NCBI GenBank assembly: GCA_947623595.1
Contig: CANQHC010000016.1
Location: 1-44,551 of the forward strand
Source of the DNA: an uncultured Clostridia bacterium
GTDB taxonomy: Bacteria; Bacillota; Clostridia; TANB77; CAG-508
Direction: 5' to 3'
DNA length: 44,551 nt
Each line of letters begins with the position of its first letter. Position 1 is the first letter of the stretch. Positions 12,301-17,322 of this stretch are shown piece after piece. The notes under the pieces were generated by a model that saw nothing but the letters and a program-made list of their open reading frames with translations, was not told where the DNA came from and made no database searches. Made by a program: the position numbers and the translations under genes.

Positions 12301-14265
12301 TTTATCAATTGATAAACCTGCAACACTGTATGGAGCTTCATAATTTGCTTGTCCCATAGGTGCATTTATAGGCACTCCATCCGCATGTGGATCTCCTGTT
12401 TCTGATCCTTCTAGACTTTCAGAACTATATCCTTTTAAATATCCTCTTAGATATGATCTAATATATTGAAGTCTGTCAAATTCTGTTCTATCGTATGTAT
12501 TTGTAATAACATCATCATCTAATTGTTTTACATTATATACACTAATACTTGAATCTGCATTTGTAGCACTTGTTTCTACTTTTATATGTTTTACTGGATT
12601 TCTATATTCGTACATATTATTTGCACTATAATTATTCCAATTGCTACTAGTAAATGTTTCTAATACTTCTCCTGTTTCTGCATCATATACTTTTATCCAT
12701 CCATCACTTCCTAGTAATGGAGTAGGATTTGAGAAGTAAATTCCAACATATGAACTTACATCTTCCATACTAATATCTAAAGTACTACTTACTCCGTTAT
12801 TTTTTATGAAATAATCTGGTACATTTACTTCATATTTTTCTCCTGTCAATCTTTCTTCTTGCATAATCATACCCTGTGTTTTACCATCTGTACCTGTTGA
12901 ACCAATCCAAGTTACAAGATAGTTATCATCTGTTTCTTGTTGTGATAACCCATTATAAATTCTAATTGGTTTTTTCTTTGATACAACCCATCTGCTAGAT
13001 GGACTGCTTATATATTTTCCTACCTTAATATCAAATATTGCAATTGTACCATCTGGTCTTTTTAAGGTGATTATAAATACTCCTTCTACTTCATTTGAAA
13101 CATATGGATTTGTAAATTCTGGCTGGTGTGTATTATTGTATCCTTCATAATATCCTTTTACATACATTCTGCTATCAACTTCATCCATTCCAATTGATTG
13201 ATATGCTTCTATTGGATATGTTATTTGGAAAGTAAATCTATTGTATCTGCTCTGCCCTGAATAACCGTCATATGCTTGTTTTGTAATAATATTTCCATCT
13301 AATGTAGCTTCTCTTGTAATTGTAAATTTTCTAGTACCTGTATCGTATTGTATATCTCCAATTCCTGTTATTTTTACATCTATTGGTGGGTATCCATTTA
13401 AAGTTGGTACTTCTCCTTCTAAATGTACTTTTTTGATATTTAATTCATTATTTACTTCTTGTATTGTAACAACATGGGTTACATTAAATGTTCCTGCTTC
13501 TTCATTTATGGCTTTGCTTATATCTTGCCTATTGCTTCCTGACATATATGTTGGCATTTGTGCTTTTGTAGTTCCATGCCAATCAACATTAAATTTTACT
13601 TCCTTATGTATACTTTTTTCTTCTGATGATCCATCTTCTACTAATATTCCATCAAAAACTATACTGTTTTCACTGCTATATTTTGAAATATCTTTTCCTA
13701 TGGCATCTGCTCTTCTACTGCTTGAGCTATAATCTCCAGAACATACAATACCTGTTAATGGAATTTGTGTTCCTGAGTCTATTTCTCCTATTTTTATTTC
13801 TTTTACATTGTTTCCTATTACATTCTCTAAAATTATCTTATCTTTTGGAATTGCAGTTTTTAAATAAAAGTTATTGTTATTTATTTTTATAGTACCACTT
13901 TTAATATGACCTTTGGTAAGTACATTTAATTCCATGTATAAAGTATCACTTTCTCCTACTTTTCTACATGTTCCTCTAATTCCTTCTGCATCACCATCAT
14001 TATCTAAGTCACGCAAAAAGAACGCATCAAATGTAACATATTCAGTTCCATTTATTGCTTCTTGTCCTTTTACTACAGGATCATATTCCATTGACCTCAG
14101 TATTTCTGGATCTGTAGTTGTTTTTTTAGAAATATTGCTTGTTAGTAATGCAGTTATTGTTACAACTATTATCGCAAGCATTGTAAAAATAATAGATATT
14201 TTTGCATTTATTCCTTTTTGCTTTTTCATTTTTTTACATTTGTTTTTTTCTTCTGATTTTTCCAT
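346..14265 (-). CDS. Giant multidomain surface protein (adhesin-like)
   Basis: 4639 residues. The start is ATG preceded by GGAGGT. A lysine-rich N-terminus is followed by a hydrophobic segment (about 21-45). An N-terminal region carries an EF-hand-like DLDNDGDAEG. Four SpaA-like domains follow (about 997-1438), then 11 propeller-like repeats of about 60 residues (1462-2152, with IGG, DGGY and VKYNKDG motifs). Next come a Cna-B-like domain (about 2258-2338), three MucBP-like units with VHHY motifs (2347-2588), four copies of a domain with KYIG and TIVD.LPY motifs, four DUF11-like repeats (about 2870-3420) with typical ITVTNSG strands, Cna-B domains with WEDN/WDDN, and C-terminal MucBP units (about 4138-4372). 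The end is SIKTG (4601-4605), a hydrophobic stretch and KRQRR. SpaA and Cna-B domains commonly form internal isopeptide bonds, so I infer a long, rigid, cell-surface adhesin. The domain assignments are from motif reading. No sortase gene is visible nearby. Confidence 0.9.
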   Translation of the reverse strand: MEKSEEKNKCKKMKKQKGINAKISIIFTMLAIIVVTITALLTSNISKKTTTDPEILRSMEYDPVVKGQEAINGTEYVTFDAFFLRDLDNDGDAEGIRGTCRKVGESDTLYMELNVLTKGHIKSGTIKINNNNFYLKTAIPKDKIILENVIGNNVKEIKIGEIDSGTQIPLTGIVCSGDYSSSSRRADAIGKDISKYSSENSIVFDGILVEDGSSEEKSIHKEVKFNVDWHGTTKAQMPTYMSGSNRQDISKAINEEAGTFNVTHVVTIQEVNNELNIKKVHLEGEVPTLNGYPPIDVKITGIGDIQYDTGTRKFTITREATLDGNIITKQAYDGYSGQSRYNRFTFQITYPIEAYQSIGMDEVDSRMYVKGYYEGYNNTHQPEFTNPYVSNEVEGVFIITLKRPDGTIAIFDIKVGKYISSPSSRWVVSKKKPIRIYNGLSQQETDDNYLVTWIGSTGTDGKTQGMIMQEERLTGEKYEVNVPDYFIKNNGVSSTLDISMEDVSSYVGIYFSNPTPLLGSDGWIKVYDAETGEVLETFTSSNWNNYSANNMYEYRNPVKHIKVETSATNADSSISVYNVKQLDDDVITNTYDRTEFDRLQYIRSYLRGYLKGYSSESLEGSETGDPHADGVPINAPMGQANYEAPYSVAGLSIDKSMLSTQVTEKNVNITISALANEDANQEKWKNGVFLLQMPEDILDLQVNSVTAMGSVNITSYEKYVEDDIIYVKIYTENADPTTFKLNVNADITPNPIANTKAESIILYAYNENATDYWESNRVDDTFDLDSDFDNSDKVAKYTTQIELLSPASLLTNEVINKYDDKNSETIAPNVAEVSKKQGQADINIKVTNNYETTVTDVIILGRTLFTNNQYVINKQDLGSQFDMQMSKEGIKIPDNLKQYATVYYSDNPEATKDIKDVNNRWNKDINQVSQVKSYLIDLGDYELPTKSKYEFSYTATIPKDTEYNKVAYSHHAIYFSQNTDQGKYRTQTEPNKVGIMVARKYDLNLTKYQLKRESKVAGATYLITEQVAGEDGEQKQGRTKVTAIDGTLTLKDLYVGRTYCIQEIKTPTDYELNDDIIKFVVQEQENEELKVEILDGTIKDSAEIVEEGENGDTLKIKVEDEVRAKLKIVKKEKDSQKAVDGAVFKIAEKDSSQNERYITTNDSGEVTIRGLSIGKQYTIQEVKAEGYYLLDHTVDFTVINDNGTYKLSETSAGKEQPTIAEEDGIPTVTVNLENEKIPTYTLKLNKLVKGKEEPLAKAKFRLYKGDKKIADYVTKDDGSITLDNLYQFETSKGIEQTYRLKEILPPDGFVAVKDIIFKALKDENGQLTLEVTEGKVKETTIADNTITILVEDSPTFKLTKYAEDGKTVLPGVKFAIYNITDGKDEPAVDSKNNIVGTLEEIEGKEYYVLTTDEDGVITASLMDGLYKAVEVYAPDPKYDIVGNVYYFGVGASRLAPEGVEGVWSAVVGGTGTETITSIAPTVEGGKIAVGTFTGTIRVGETDLTATQTKSGIIVKYNKDGSVAWAKQIDGLEMTGITKGNSGYAIVGNFTGTITTDLGNEQATGLTDGAVLQINDSGTVQWIKKIGGEKTDKVNSIAKLNDGNYVVAVDFQSDNISVGSQSYTQKGTQDGLIVKLNSVDGNIMWSAQMGGTENDSMTAVSASKDGNALAVGTFRNAITVGSNSHTASGNADAIVIKYNNSNGDVMLSKQLGGDQVDSFDSIAGTTDGGFIAGGRFSSSNLAIKEDVISASSSDGIVVKYDQQGEIEWYGTAGGSNADYITSVAQNSDGTFIAGGYFGGTSIKVGKYAVPNTGTSRTDGLIIKYSAEGEVLCANQIGGTGDDQIHSVFETEDGNYVVGGSFATTFQYGEQNFANNGNTDGMLLELKSKMMANPVAIGATSVGSTSEEKPTALTYTSDGGYILAGTYKSTNFAISADKFANGEGKTFTNNATTNCNAIIIKYNSNDQIEWADAITGNKDEQIYDIQEKSEGGYIIKGHSNSSTITVGETQLQGDSAGKSYQIEYDEQGSMQKAEIINEDVTEKTQLKANTSDGGWVEVGNFKGTVTIGDYTLKAAGSTTDGKVVKYDKNGKVQWVKQIGGNGAEDITKVVVSENDVILVAGTFNNTFDVDGKTLTREGRTANLDIMVLRIENQIGIADEQEVQMQNDLKRLKITTKVKILDGTEKGGEITGEGRDPYESVLYGGTSEEEIKCTPNPQFEIAELTINGVPQEFTPGEDKTYKLEQFKNMTEDKHVVVRYVRTANKAIIKKIDTKTKKGIPNVKLKIERTDKTSTPIEITTDKNGQAILDLEYGSYQITEVETPFGYKPLKEPKTVDFSTGSTEIQVENEPYAKVTVHHYYKKPNGETTTQEVAPDDIITGDVGNHYSTQMHLDDLEEYEPEQDDDGYVIPDKASGFFTEDEIVVTYYYVDKRVPLTVHHYIIGTDEPVPLAGDEQVAQDRHSKGKVGESYTTYKLEYEATEHEDQILSPNYEFAEVEGEISGKYERPEIEVTYFYKERTSPGVVVHHVEQGSNKPLAPDDNIPDDGTEAKYGDHYDTHPSKQVPPNYELVVTPQNSSGTMDEDLTQVTYEYKLKDPDISEQEITKEGPKTLVGTDEEVTYTIDYTVNIAKYIGDVQVTIVDELPYIIDTERSKLDGGKYDLATHKITWQEYLKDINTYEDGVLPEGVTEEQEGSGDKKQITLTFTKTITVVFTNIDENVGKVVNKAKGKVKLYTPNKESEEVEDDVTSNLGTKIQIPVTKQWEDNSDQEHKRPTKVKILLKNKKDPSKVVQEKVLTKDENASSDNSNTWTYTFTELPKFNEDGSLAEYELEEQEETQGDLYYYESSINQEAKTITNTYVGPKIESTKASQVQHKEEVLEEIGPEYVQEGDTIKYIITVTNSGKKAKNVLIKDTIPEGLTLVANSIKVNDQTNYTIQADNAPDVNSQEQQVDLTGKTKEDLATGFTVTVPAKHQPTESEEADIPETGEVKGKVVLSFETTVDTLPEGTYFKQFKNKAIVDGKETTETTNTINKSDITFTKTAIPASGEKVKPGDEITYAITITNKGTAEDEVVVKDTIPQGTTFVEKSIKITEQDIAESALNPEREYQKQELEEGITVKVGAKKSVTLTFKVTVNKNLANGTQIENHAIIDEDKPTNKTTHTVIAPVIDVQKTQVIQENKNFVVSGDTITYNIVVTNSGELGQDIIIEDTLPAEVDFVDQSIKINEQTTYNIAKAPGTKHEGEDLQPGEKIEKTSTDLTTLTKEDLQNGIIVYVGEKQGNSPTTVTLSFSVTVKDAVTGTIKNVGTIKDAETPENPLDPEKPEEPGKKTPEVKVPIITFTKKAEIKRTTLQELEANQVTANDEITYKIVVTNTGEADAQNVQVKDNVPDGTRIKSVSAGGNVKDGKEITWTIDNIPANQSKEVSFQVIVNYSVKDAQITNVAYVDDKPTNQTTTDYKKPELGLETDVQKDGRTEKVTSRDTAVYYEITYTATIENFIGKAKITIVDQLPYQIDQQHSQLADGQYDPDAKTITWVIEVDDIDTYKSGQSEQITKVKTISLVYIYPDEESLGKPIENTVKAQTQLLQPNPDKDPEDPVSPDEVVVKEADPIPEDDHTVEVEIPGIVITHHYYYDKKNNRPTNIEVAPDVQQKDKVGTKYTTSKSDKVPKNYTCRSETPDGYEGTIKETTTEVTYYYELVDEEIDQNVTKTATANKLVERQIEEPQAELGEHTINVPVLTEDGGAVNYTIKYNVKISKYIGKVKITIVDRLPANIDTQKSELAGGKYNPVDQTITWEEIIEELDTYTDGNITQGKPEDGVVTKGTFEKTITKQLKLVYEDQNKLIDLVNFVEGSVTTYYPKFTPETPEEEKEHRTDEDQSTVAQEYKVDKKIEKIWDDNNDSRHHRPGQVKVQLTANGQTTFNGQELGNVILSNENDWTYTFENLSKYDQSGLLINYSIQETEVTPGDLEYYETPKITLVENVEKPSTSQSTSQLDKIIITNEYNLTSADLESSITKNGTTQITDETDEVTYHISYHAVIKDYIGEAVLTITDTLPYRIDKDKSKLSDGTYNNDLKTITWTQNLGHINTQVNGNKTVDFEKDITVVFTNIDTRLSTMTNNVKGRIEFIENDSKNEVEDNYDTDVKIVGKVVVKHVDKDTGEEIVQTIEPGEPGNETGKEPVTKKYGTEFEQNVGTEYTTSEENIPGYTYVDDSGNTTGKVEKGTTEVTYYYTRTPSKVTTKYVDEDGNEIAPEDVTEGKAGDEYTTKPKDLDDYEYYEVTGDDPSGKLTDDPKEVVYHYRRKPAKVVVRYLEKGTNNVLAEEDTIDGRIGDPYETSRKAIKGYKKADPEPKNAKGNMIKDPETNNTIYVTYYYERIPSGKVLVKYVDKETNEEIIYKDENGAIKEYGYEIEGYVDDRYTTQEKKIPYYEYMEELAPTNKDGLFKEDNQTVVYYYRKLEFNFSVDKKIKEATINGEAQKVSKDGKIMKLEIKSSKVSSAVVKVKYSIVVKNTGEIEGKATIKEMLPTGFKLAEDNPKYWEKDEYGNLITQVELKPGASKTLEVSVVWKNSGTNFGTMINKAQIAQTQNPADYLDINKEDDISQADVVMSIKTGAEVKVAVIALGTIAISGSLVLLYQYQKRQRRIGK

Positions 14266-14354
14266 TTGTAACTTACCTCCAAAATAATTTCATTTGTGCA
14301 TGGTATTTTCTTCCCTTTATGCGCAATATGAGATTTTATTGAATTATATTATTT

Positions 14355-14390
14355 ATTATAATTACTTTTTGAAGGTAAGTAAATTACTTA
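14355..14390 (-). promoter_or_regulatory. Candidate promoter with dyad, giant gene
   Basis: TATAAT (14355-14360) is 17 bases from a weak TTTACT -35 (14378-14383). The -35 lies inside the perfect 15-base dyad TAAGTAAATTACTTA (14376-14390), which could be an operator. The site is about 90 bases upstream of the start codon. Confidence 0.4.
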
Positions 14391-14572
14391 TACACTGGTA
14401 ATTTCTAACATTTGCTTGCTTTTCCTAGGTAATTACTTTTTCTGATATTTGTGAAAATTTTTTTACATTTTTGTTATTTTTTGTTATTTCTGGCTTTTTT
14501 TGTCATTTTGCTAAGCTACTTTTATTGTTTCCCTAGGCATTTGGGTTATTAAACTTTTTTCATATTAATAAA

Positions 14573-14728
14573 CCAGAAGTATTAACATCATATAAGTGAA
14601 GTTCGCGCAGACGGAGCGTGAGCGGAGTACTTTGAGCTTTCATTCTTAAAGTGAGAAGAGGATTTTCCTCTTCTCATCTTTTATGAAAGCGAACGCAAGA
14701 ACAAGCGTTATGATGGTAATACTTCTTT
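14573..14728. repeat. Long palindromic repeat, copy 2, with nested hairpin
   Basis: This copy has the same outer arms (AGAAGTATTAACATCATA against TATGATGGTAATACTTCT) and the same GCGAACGCAAGAACAAGCG block as copy 1. The centre is enlarged by a second hairpin. GCTTTCAT (14636-14643) pairs with ATGAAAGC (14683-14690), enclosing a 10 bp stem GAGAAGAGGA (14653-14662) against 14666-14675. The bases just before it, from TTTTTTCATATTAATAAACC onward, are duplicated before copy 3. Confidence 0.8.
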
Positions 14729-14745
14729 TTTCATATTAATAAACC

Positions 14746-14830
14746 AGAAGTATTAACATCATATAAGCGAAGTTCGCGCAGGCGGAGCGGAAGCGAACGC
14801 AAGAACGAACGTTATGATGGTAATACTTCT
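14746..14830. repeat. Long palindromic repeat, copy 3
   Basis: The outer arms begin at 14746 and end at 14830, with the conserved GAAGTTCGCGCAG and AAGCGAACGCAAGAAC blocks between them. It lies head-to-tail with copy 2 and shares its left flank, so the two arose by duplication. A degenerate partial copy follows at 14835-14854. Confidence 0.8.
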
Positions 14831-14854
14831 GTTTGAAAGCGAATATAAGAACGA

Positions 14855-14884
14855 AAAAAAGCCGTTACCAGAATTGATAACGAC
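14855..14884 (-). terminator. Terminator of the SleB-type hydrolase gene
   Basis: A 9 bp stem (GTCGTTATC against GGTAACGGC, with wobble pairs) has a 6-base loop. On the minus strand it is followed by a run of seven T. It lies 17 bases past the stop codon. Confidence 0.85.
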
Positions 14885-14900
14885 TTATTGCTTTTTTTAT

Positions 14901-15908
14901 TTACATTGCATTGAAGTATACATTTCCTCCAATATTTACGCCTCTAGCACCTGTACTACGTGATCTAAATGATAAATAGTTGTGATTTCTTTTTCCATTT
15001 AATGCATCTACAACTGCTTTTTTTACATATGATGGATAATTTCCATTTAATCTTTTTCTCCAATGATTATCAATTGTGTAGCAGAATTGATTTCTTGCTT
15101 TATATTGACTTAATGGATCTGAACCATTTCTTCTCCATCTGCTACTTTCTGCTCTGTTACATGCACATGTAATAACTGCTAAAGATGCTTGGTAACTAGA
15201 TGATGCTTCTTGTGCAGTAATTGCACATATTAGGTCAAGTTCAGCTTCTGAATAACTCCATTTTCCTGCATATCTAGTTTTTGTACTACTTCTTGTTGTT
15301 ACTTGTTGCTTATTCCTTACTTCTACAATTTTGTCAACTGGCTTTGTGACAATTTTAGAAGAGATTTCTTTCTTTTCAATTTCTTTTCCATTTTGATATT
15401 TTATTTTATAAGTAACTTCTTTCAAACCGTCAACACCATATTGAACTATTTTATCTTGTTTTGCTCCTTTTCCGGAAGCAGAATCTTTAGTAATGGTTTC
15501 ATATGGTATTTTTACTTTTTCTACCACTATTTTTTCTATAATAGTGTCATAGCTTTCTAGGATTTGCTCTGCTGTAACATCACTAGATTTTTCTTCTATG
15601 TTAGGCTTTTGAATTTCTTCTTCTGTTTTCTTTAAGATTTTTATAGTGTTGTTATCTGATAGTTGTGAATTTAAATCTGGGATAACTTTTTCATCTTCTA
15701 GTAAAATAATATGATTGTCATCTAGTATCTCTGATACTTGCTTTTTGTTTGTTAATACATTCATTTCGTAGCCACTTGACAAAATAATTTTAACATTTGT
15801 TAGGCTTACATTTGTAGCTGTGACAGCTACAGTCATAATGAAAATAAATAATAGACTTATGCAAATAATTTTTTTCAGTGATATTGATGCTTTATCATCA
15901 TTTTTCAT
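14901..15908 (-). CDS. DUF348-G5-SleB-type cell wall hydrolase
   Basis: 335 residues. A single hydrophobic N-terminal segment (about 12-32) acts as signal or anchor. Residues about 33-95 look like a DUF348 ubiquitin-like domain, followed by a G5 domain (about 122-205, with KIPYETITKDSASGKGAKQ). The C-terminal 115 residues are a Hydrolase_2 (SleB/CwlJ) domain with the AQEASSSYQASLAVI core and its probable catalytic glutamate. G5/DUF348 modules bind cell wall in the RpfB and YabE families; SleB-type domains cleave peptidoglycan or cortex. I infer a wall-remodelling enzyme. The start has GGAGGG upstream and a consensus vegetative promoter, so it may act outside germination. It is a single-gene unit with its own terminator. 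Confidence 0.9.
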   Translation of the reverse strand: MKNDDKASISLKKIICISLLFIFIMTVAVTATNVSLTNVKIILSSGYEMNVLTNKKQVSEILDDNHIILLEDEKVIPDLNSQLSDNNTIKILKKTEEEIQKPNIEEKSSDVTAEQILESYDTIIEKIVVEKVKIPYETITKDSASGKGAKQDKIVQYGVDGLKEVTYKIKYQNGKEIEKKEISSKIVTKPVDKIVEVRNKQQVTTRSSTKTRYAGKWSYSEAELDLICAITAQEASSSYQASLAVITCACNRAESSRWRRNGSDPLSQYKARNQFCYTIDNHWRKRLNGNYPSYVKKAVVDALNGKRNHNYLSFRSRSTGARGVNIGGNVYFNAM

Positions 15909-15944
15909 ATTTTATTTGTTCCCTCCTTTAAAAGCAACATCTAT

Positions 15945-15973
15945 ATTATACCATTTGAGACAAATATTGTCAA
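15945..15973 (-). promoter_or_regulatory. Consensus sigma-A-type promoter, SleB-type gene
   Basis: TTGACA (15968-15973) and TATAAT (15945-15950) are both perfect and 17 bases apart. They lie about 40 bases upstream of the start codon. Confidence 0.85.
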
Positions 15974-16070
15974 ATTTTAGCCATTTCCGTAAGCATTTCA
16001 TACTATTGAGTTTCACAATTTTGCTTTTTTTTGAATACTTTGTAATAGTATATTATATGCGGGCTTGTAC

Positions 16071-16109
16071 AAAAAAATGATAACTTTGAAAAAAATTATC
16101 ATTTTTTTT
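16071..16109 (-). terminator. Terminator overlapping the tatD stop codon
   Basis: ATGATAA and TTATCAT form a stem extended by A/T runs on both sides. The TGA stop of tatD at 16099 lies in the upstream arm. On the minus strand the stem ends in seven T. Confidence 0.7.
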
Positions 16110-16878
16110 GAAATATTTTCTCTGCATTCTGGTATGTGGCTTTTGCTACTTCTTCTACGGGGATACCTTTTACAAGTGCTATTTTTTCTGCTATATATAT
16201 AACATTTCTTGAGTCGTTTCTAGTTCCTCTTTTTGGTTCTGGTGCTAGATATGGACTGTCTGTTTCTATTAGAATTTTTTCTAGGGGTACTTGTTTTATT
16301 ACTTCTTCTGCATTTTTTGAGTTTTTAAATGTAATTGGTCCTGCAAATGAGATATAAAAGCCTAATTTTAAACCTTGTTTTATTAATTCTTGGTTTAATG
16401 GGCAACAATGGAATATTCCTTTATTTTTTGCAGGCATTTGTTCTTTTAGTATTTCTAATGTGTCATTTACCGCTTCTCTTGTATGTATTACTATTGGCAA
16501 ATTTATATTATTTGCAAGTTCTATTTGTTTTATGAATGCATTTTTTTGTTGCTCTTTATTGTCTTTGTTCCAGTAGTAGTCTAAGCCTATTTCTCCTATT
16601 GCTACTACTTCTGGATTTTGTGCTAGCTTACTTATTTTTTGTAGTTGCTGTTCAAATTCATTTTCTGTTTCTGGAATGTCATTTGGTGATATTCCAACCG
16701 TGGCATAAATAAAATCATGTGTTTTGGCTATTTCTATTGCTTGCTCTGATGATTTTTCATTATAACCTACACATGTTAATTTTGTTACTCCAGTTTCATA
16801 TATATTTTTTAATACCTCTTCTTTGTCTTGTTCAAATTTTTCGTCATTATAGTGTGCGTGTGAATCAAATAATTCCAT
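16099..16878 (-). CDS. tatD: TatD-family metal-dependent deoxyribonuclease
   Basis: 259 residues, the usual length for the family. The metal-binding HAH pair is at residues 7-9. GEIGLDYYW carries the bridging glutamate, followed by VIHTRE, FHCCP and the closing ETDSPYLAPEP motif; all expected metal ligands are present. TatD enzymes are TIM-barrel 3' to 5' exonucleases acting on single-stranded DNA or RNA in the cytoplasm and are linked to repair and DNA turnover. It lies 40 bases downstream of acpS and is probably co-transcribed with it. The ribosome-binding site (complement of 16911-16917) is about 32 bases from the ATG, with a 7 bp hairpin in between. Confidence 0.95.
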   Translation of the reverse strand: MELFDSHAHYNDEKFEQDKEEVLKNIYETGVTKLTCVGYNEKSSEQAIEIAKTHDFIYATVGISPNDIPETENEFEQQLQKISKLAQNPEVVAIGEIGLDYYWNKDNKEQQKNAFIKQIELANNINLPIVIHTREAVNDTLEILKEQMPAKNKGIFHCCPLNQELIKQGLKLGFYISFAGPITFKNSKNAEEVIKQVPLEKILIETDSPYLAPEPKRGTRNDSRNVIYIAEKIALVKGIPVEEVAKATYQNAEKIFQKK

Positions 16879-16886
16879 ATTTTTTC

Positions 16887-16917
16887 GTATGATATTAAAG
16901 AATCATACATTCCTCCT
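16887..16917 (-). promoter_or_regulatory. SD-hairpin-start arrangement of tatD
   Basis: AGGAGG (16911-16916) is followed by the stem GTATGAT/ATCATAC (16902-16908 with 16887-16893), then ATG at 16878. Folding would shorten the spacer. The SD is also correctly spaced for a three-codon frame, ATG ATT CTT TAA. Confidence 0.5.
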
Positions 16918-17295
16918 TTATTTGAATAGTATATTGCATGTTGCTATTGCATACTCTTTTATGTGTGATAGACTTATGTCTATGTTTATTGTTTCTTCTT
17001 TTAATTTTAAGTTTTCTATATTTACAAGTGGCTTTCCGTCTTCTCTGTTTTTTATTTCTATCTTTCTAAAAATGTCTTGCTCATTTAATGATATTTGTGA
17101 TGATATGGCTTTAAATACGGCTTCTTTTCCTGCGAATCTTGCAGCATAGTGTTGGTATTTCATTTTGCCTGTGTTGTTGCAATATGCTATTTCGTATTCT
17201 GTGTATATCTTTTTTAGAAATCTTTCTCCTTGTTTTTCTATGGCTTCTTGTATTCTTTGGACTTCTATTATATCCACACCTGTTTGTACTTTCAT
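16918..17295 (-). CDS. acpS: Holo-[acyl-carrier-protein] synthase
   Basis: 125 residues, the normal AcpS length. The TGVDIIEV motif carries the magnesium-binding aspartate (D8), and RFAGKEAVFKA carries the second ligand (E58). The enzyme transfers 4'-phosphopantetheine from coenzyme A to the serine of acyl carrier protein and so activates fatty acid synthesis in the cytoplasm. The start has AGAAAGGAAC upstream. It sits between a membrane protein of unknown function (28 bases upstream) and tatD (40 bases downstream), in what looks like one operon. Confidence 0.95.
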   Translation of the reverse strand: MKVQTGVDIIEVQRIQEAIEKQGERFLKKIYTEYEIAYCNNTGKMKYQHYAARFAGKEAVFKAISSQISLNEQDIFRKIEIKNREDGKPLVNIENLKLKEETINIDISLSHIKEYAIATCNILFK

Positions 17296-17322
17296 TTTTA
17301 CTTTTGTTCCTTTCTTGGATGT

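Noticed and set aside
614..14287. Many plus-strand open frames across the giant gene
   Set aside because: They mirror the minus-strand gene, are rich in F, L, S and V from its T-rich complement, have no ribosome-binding sites and show no family.
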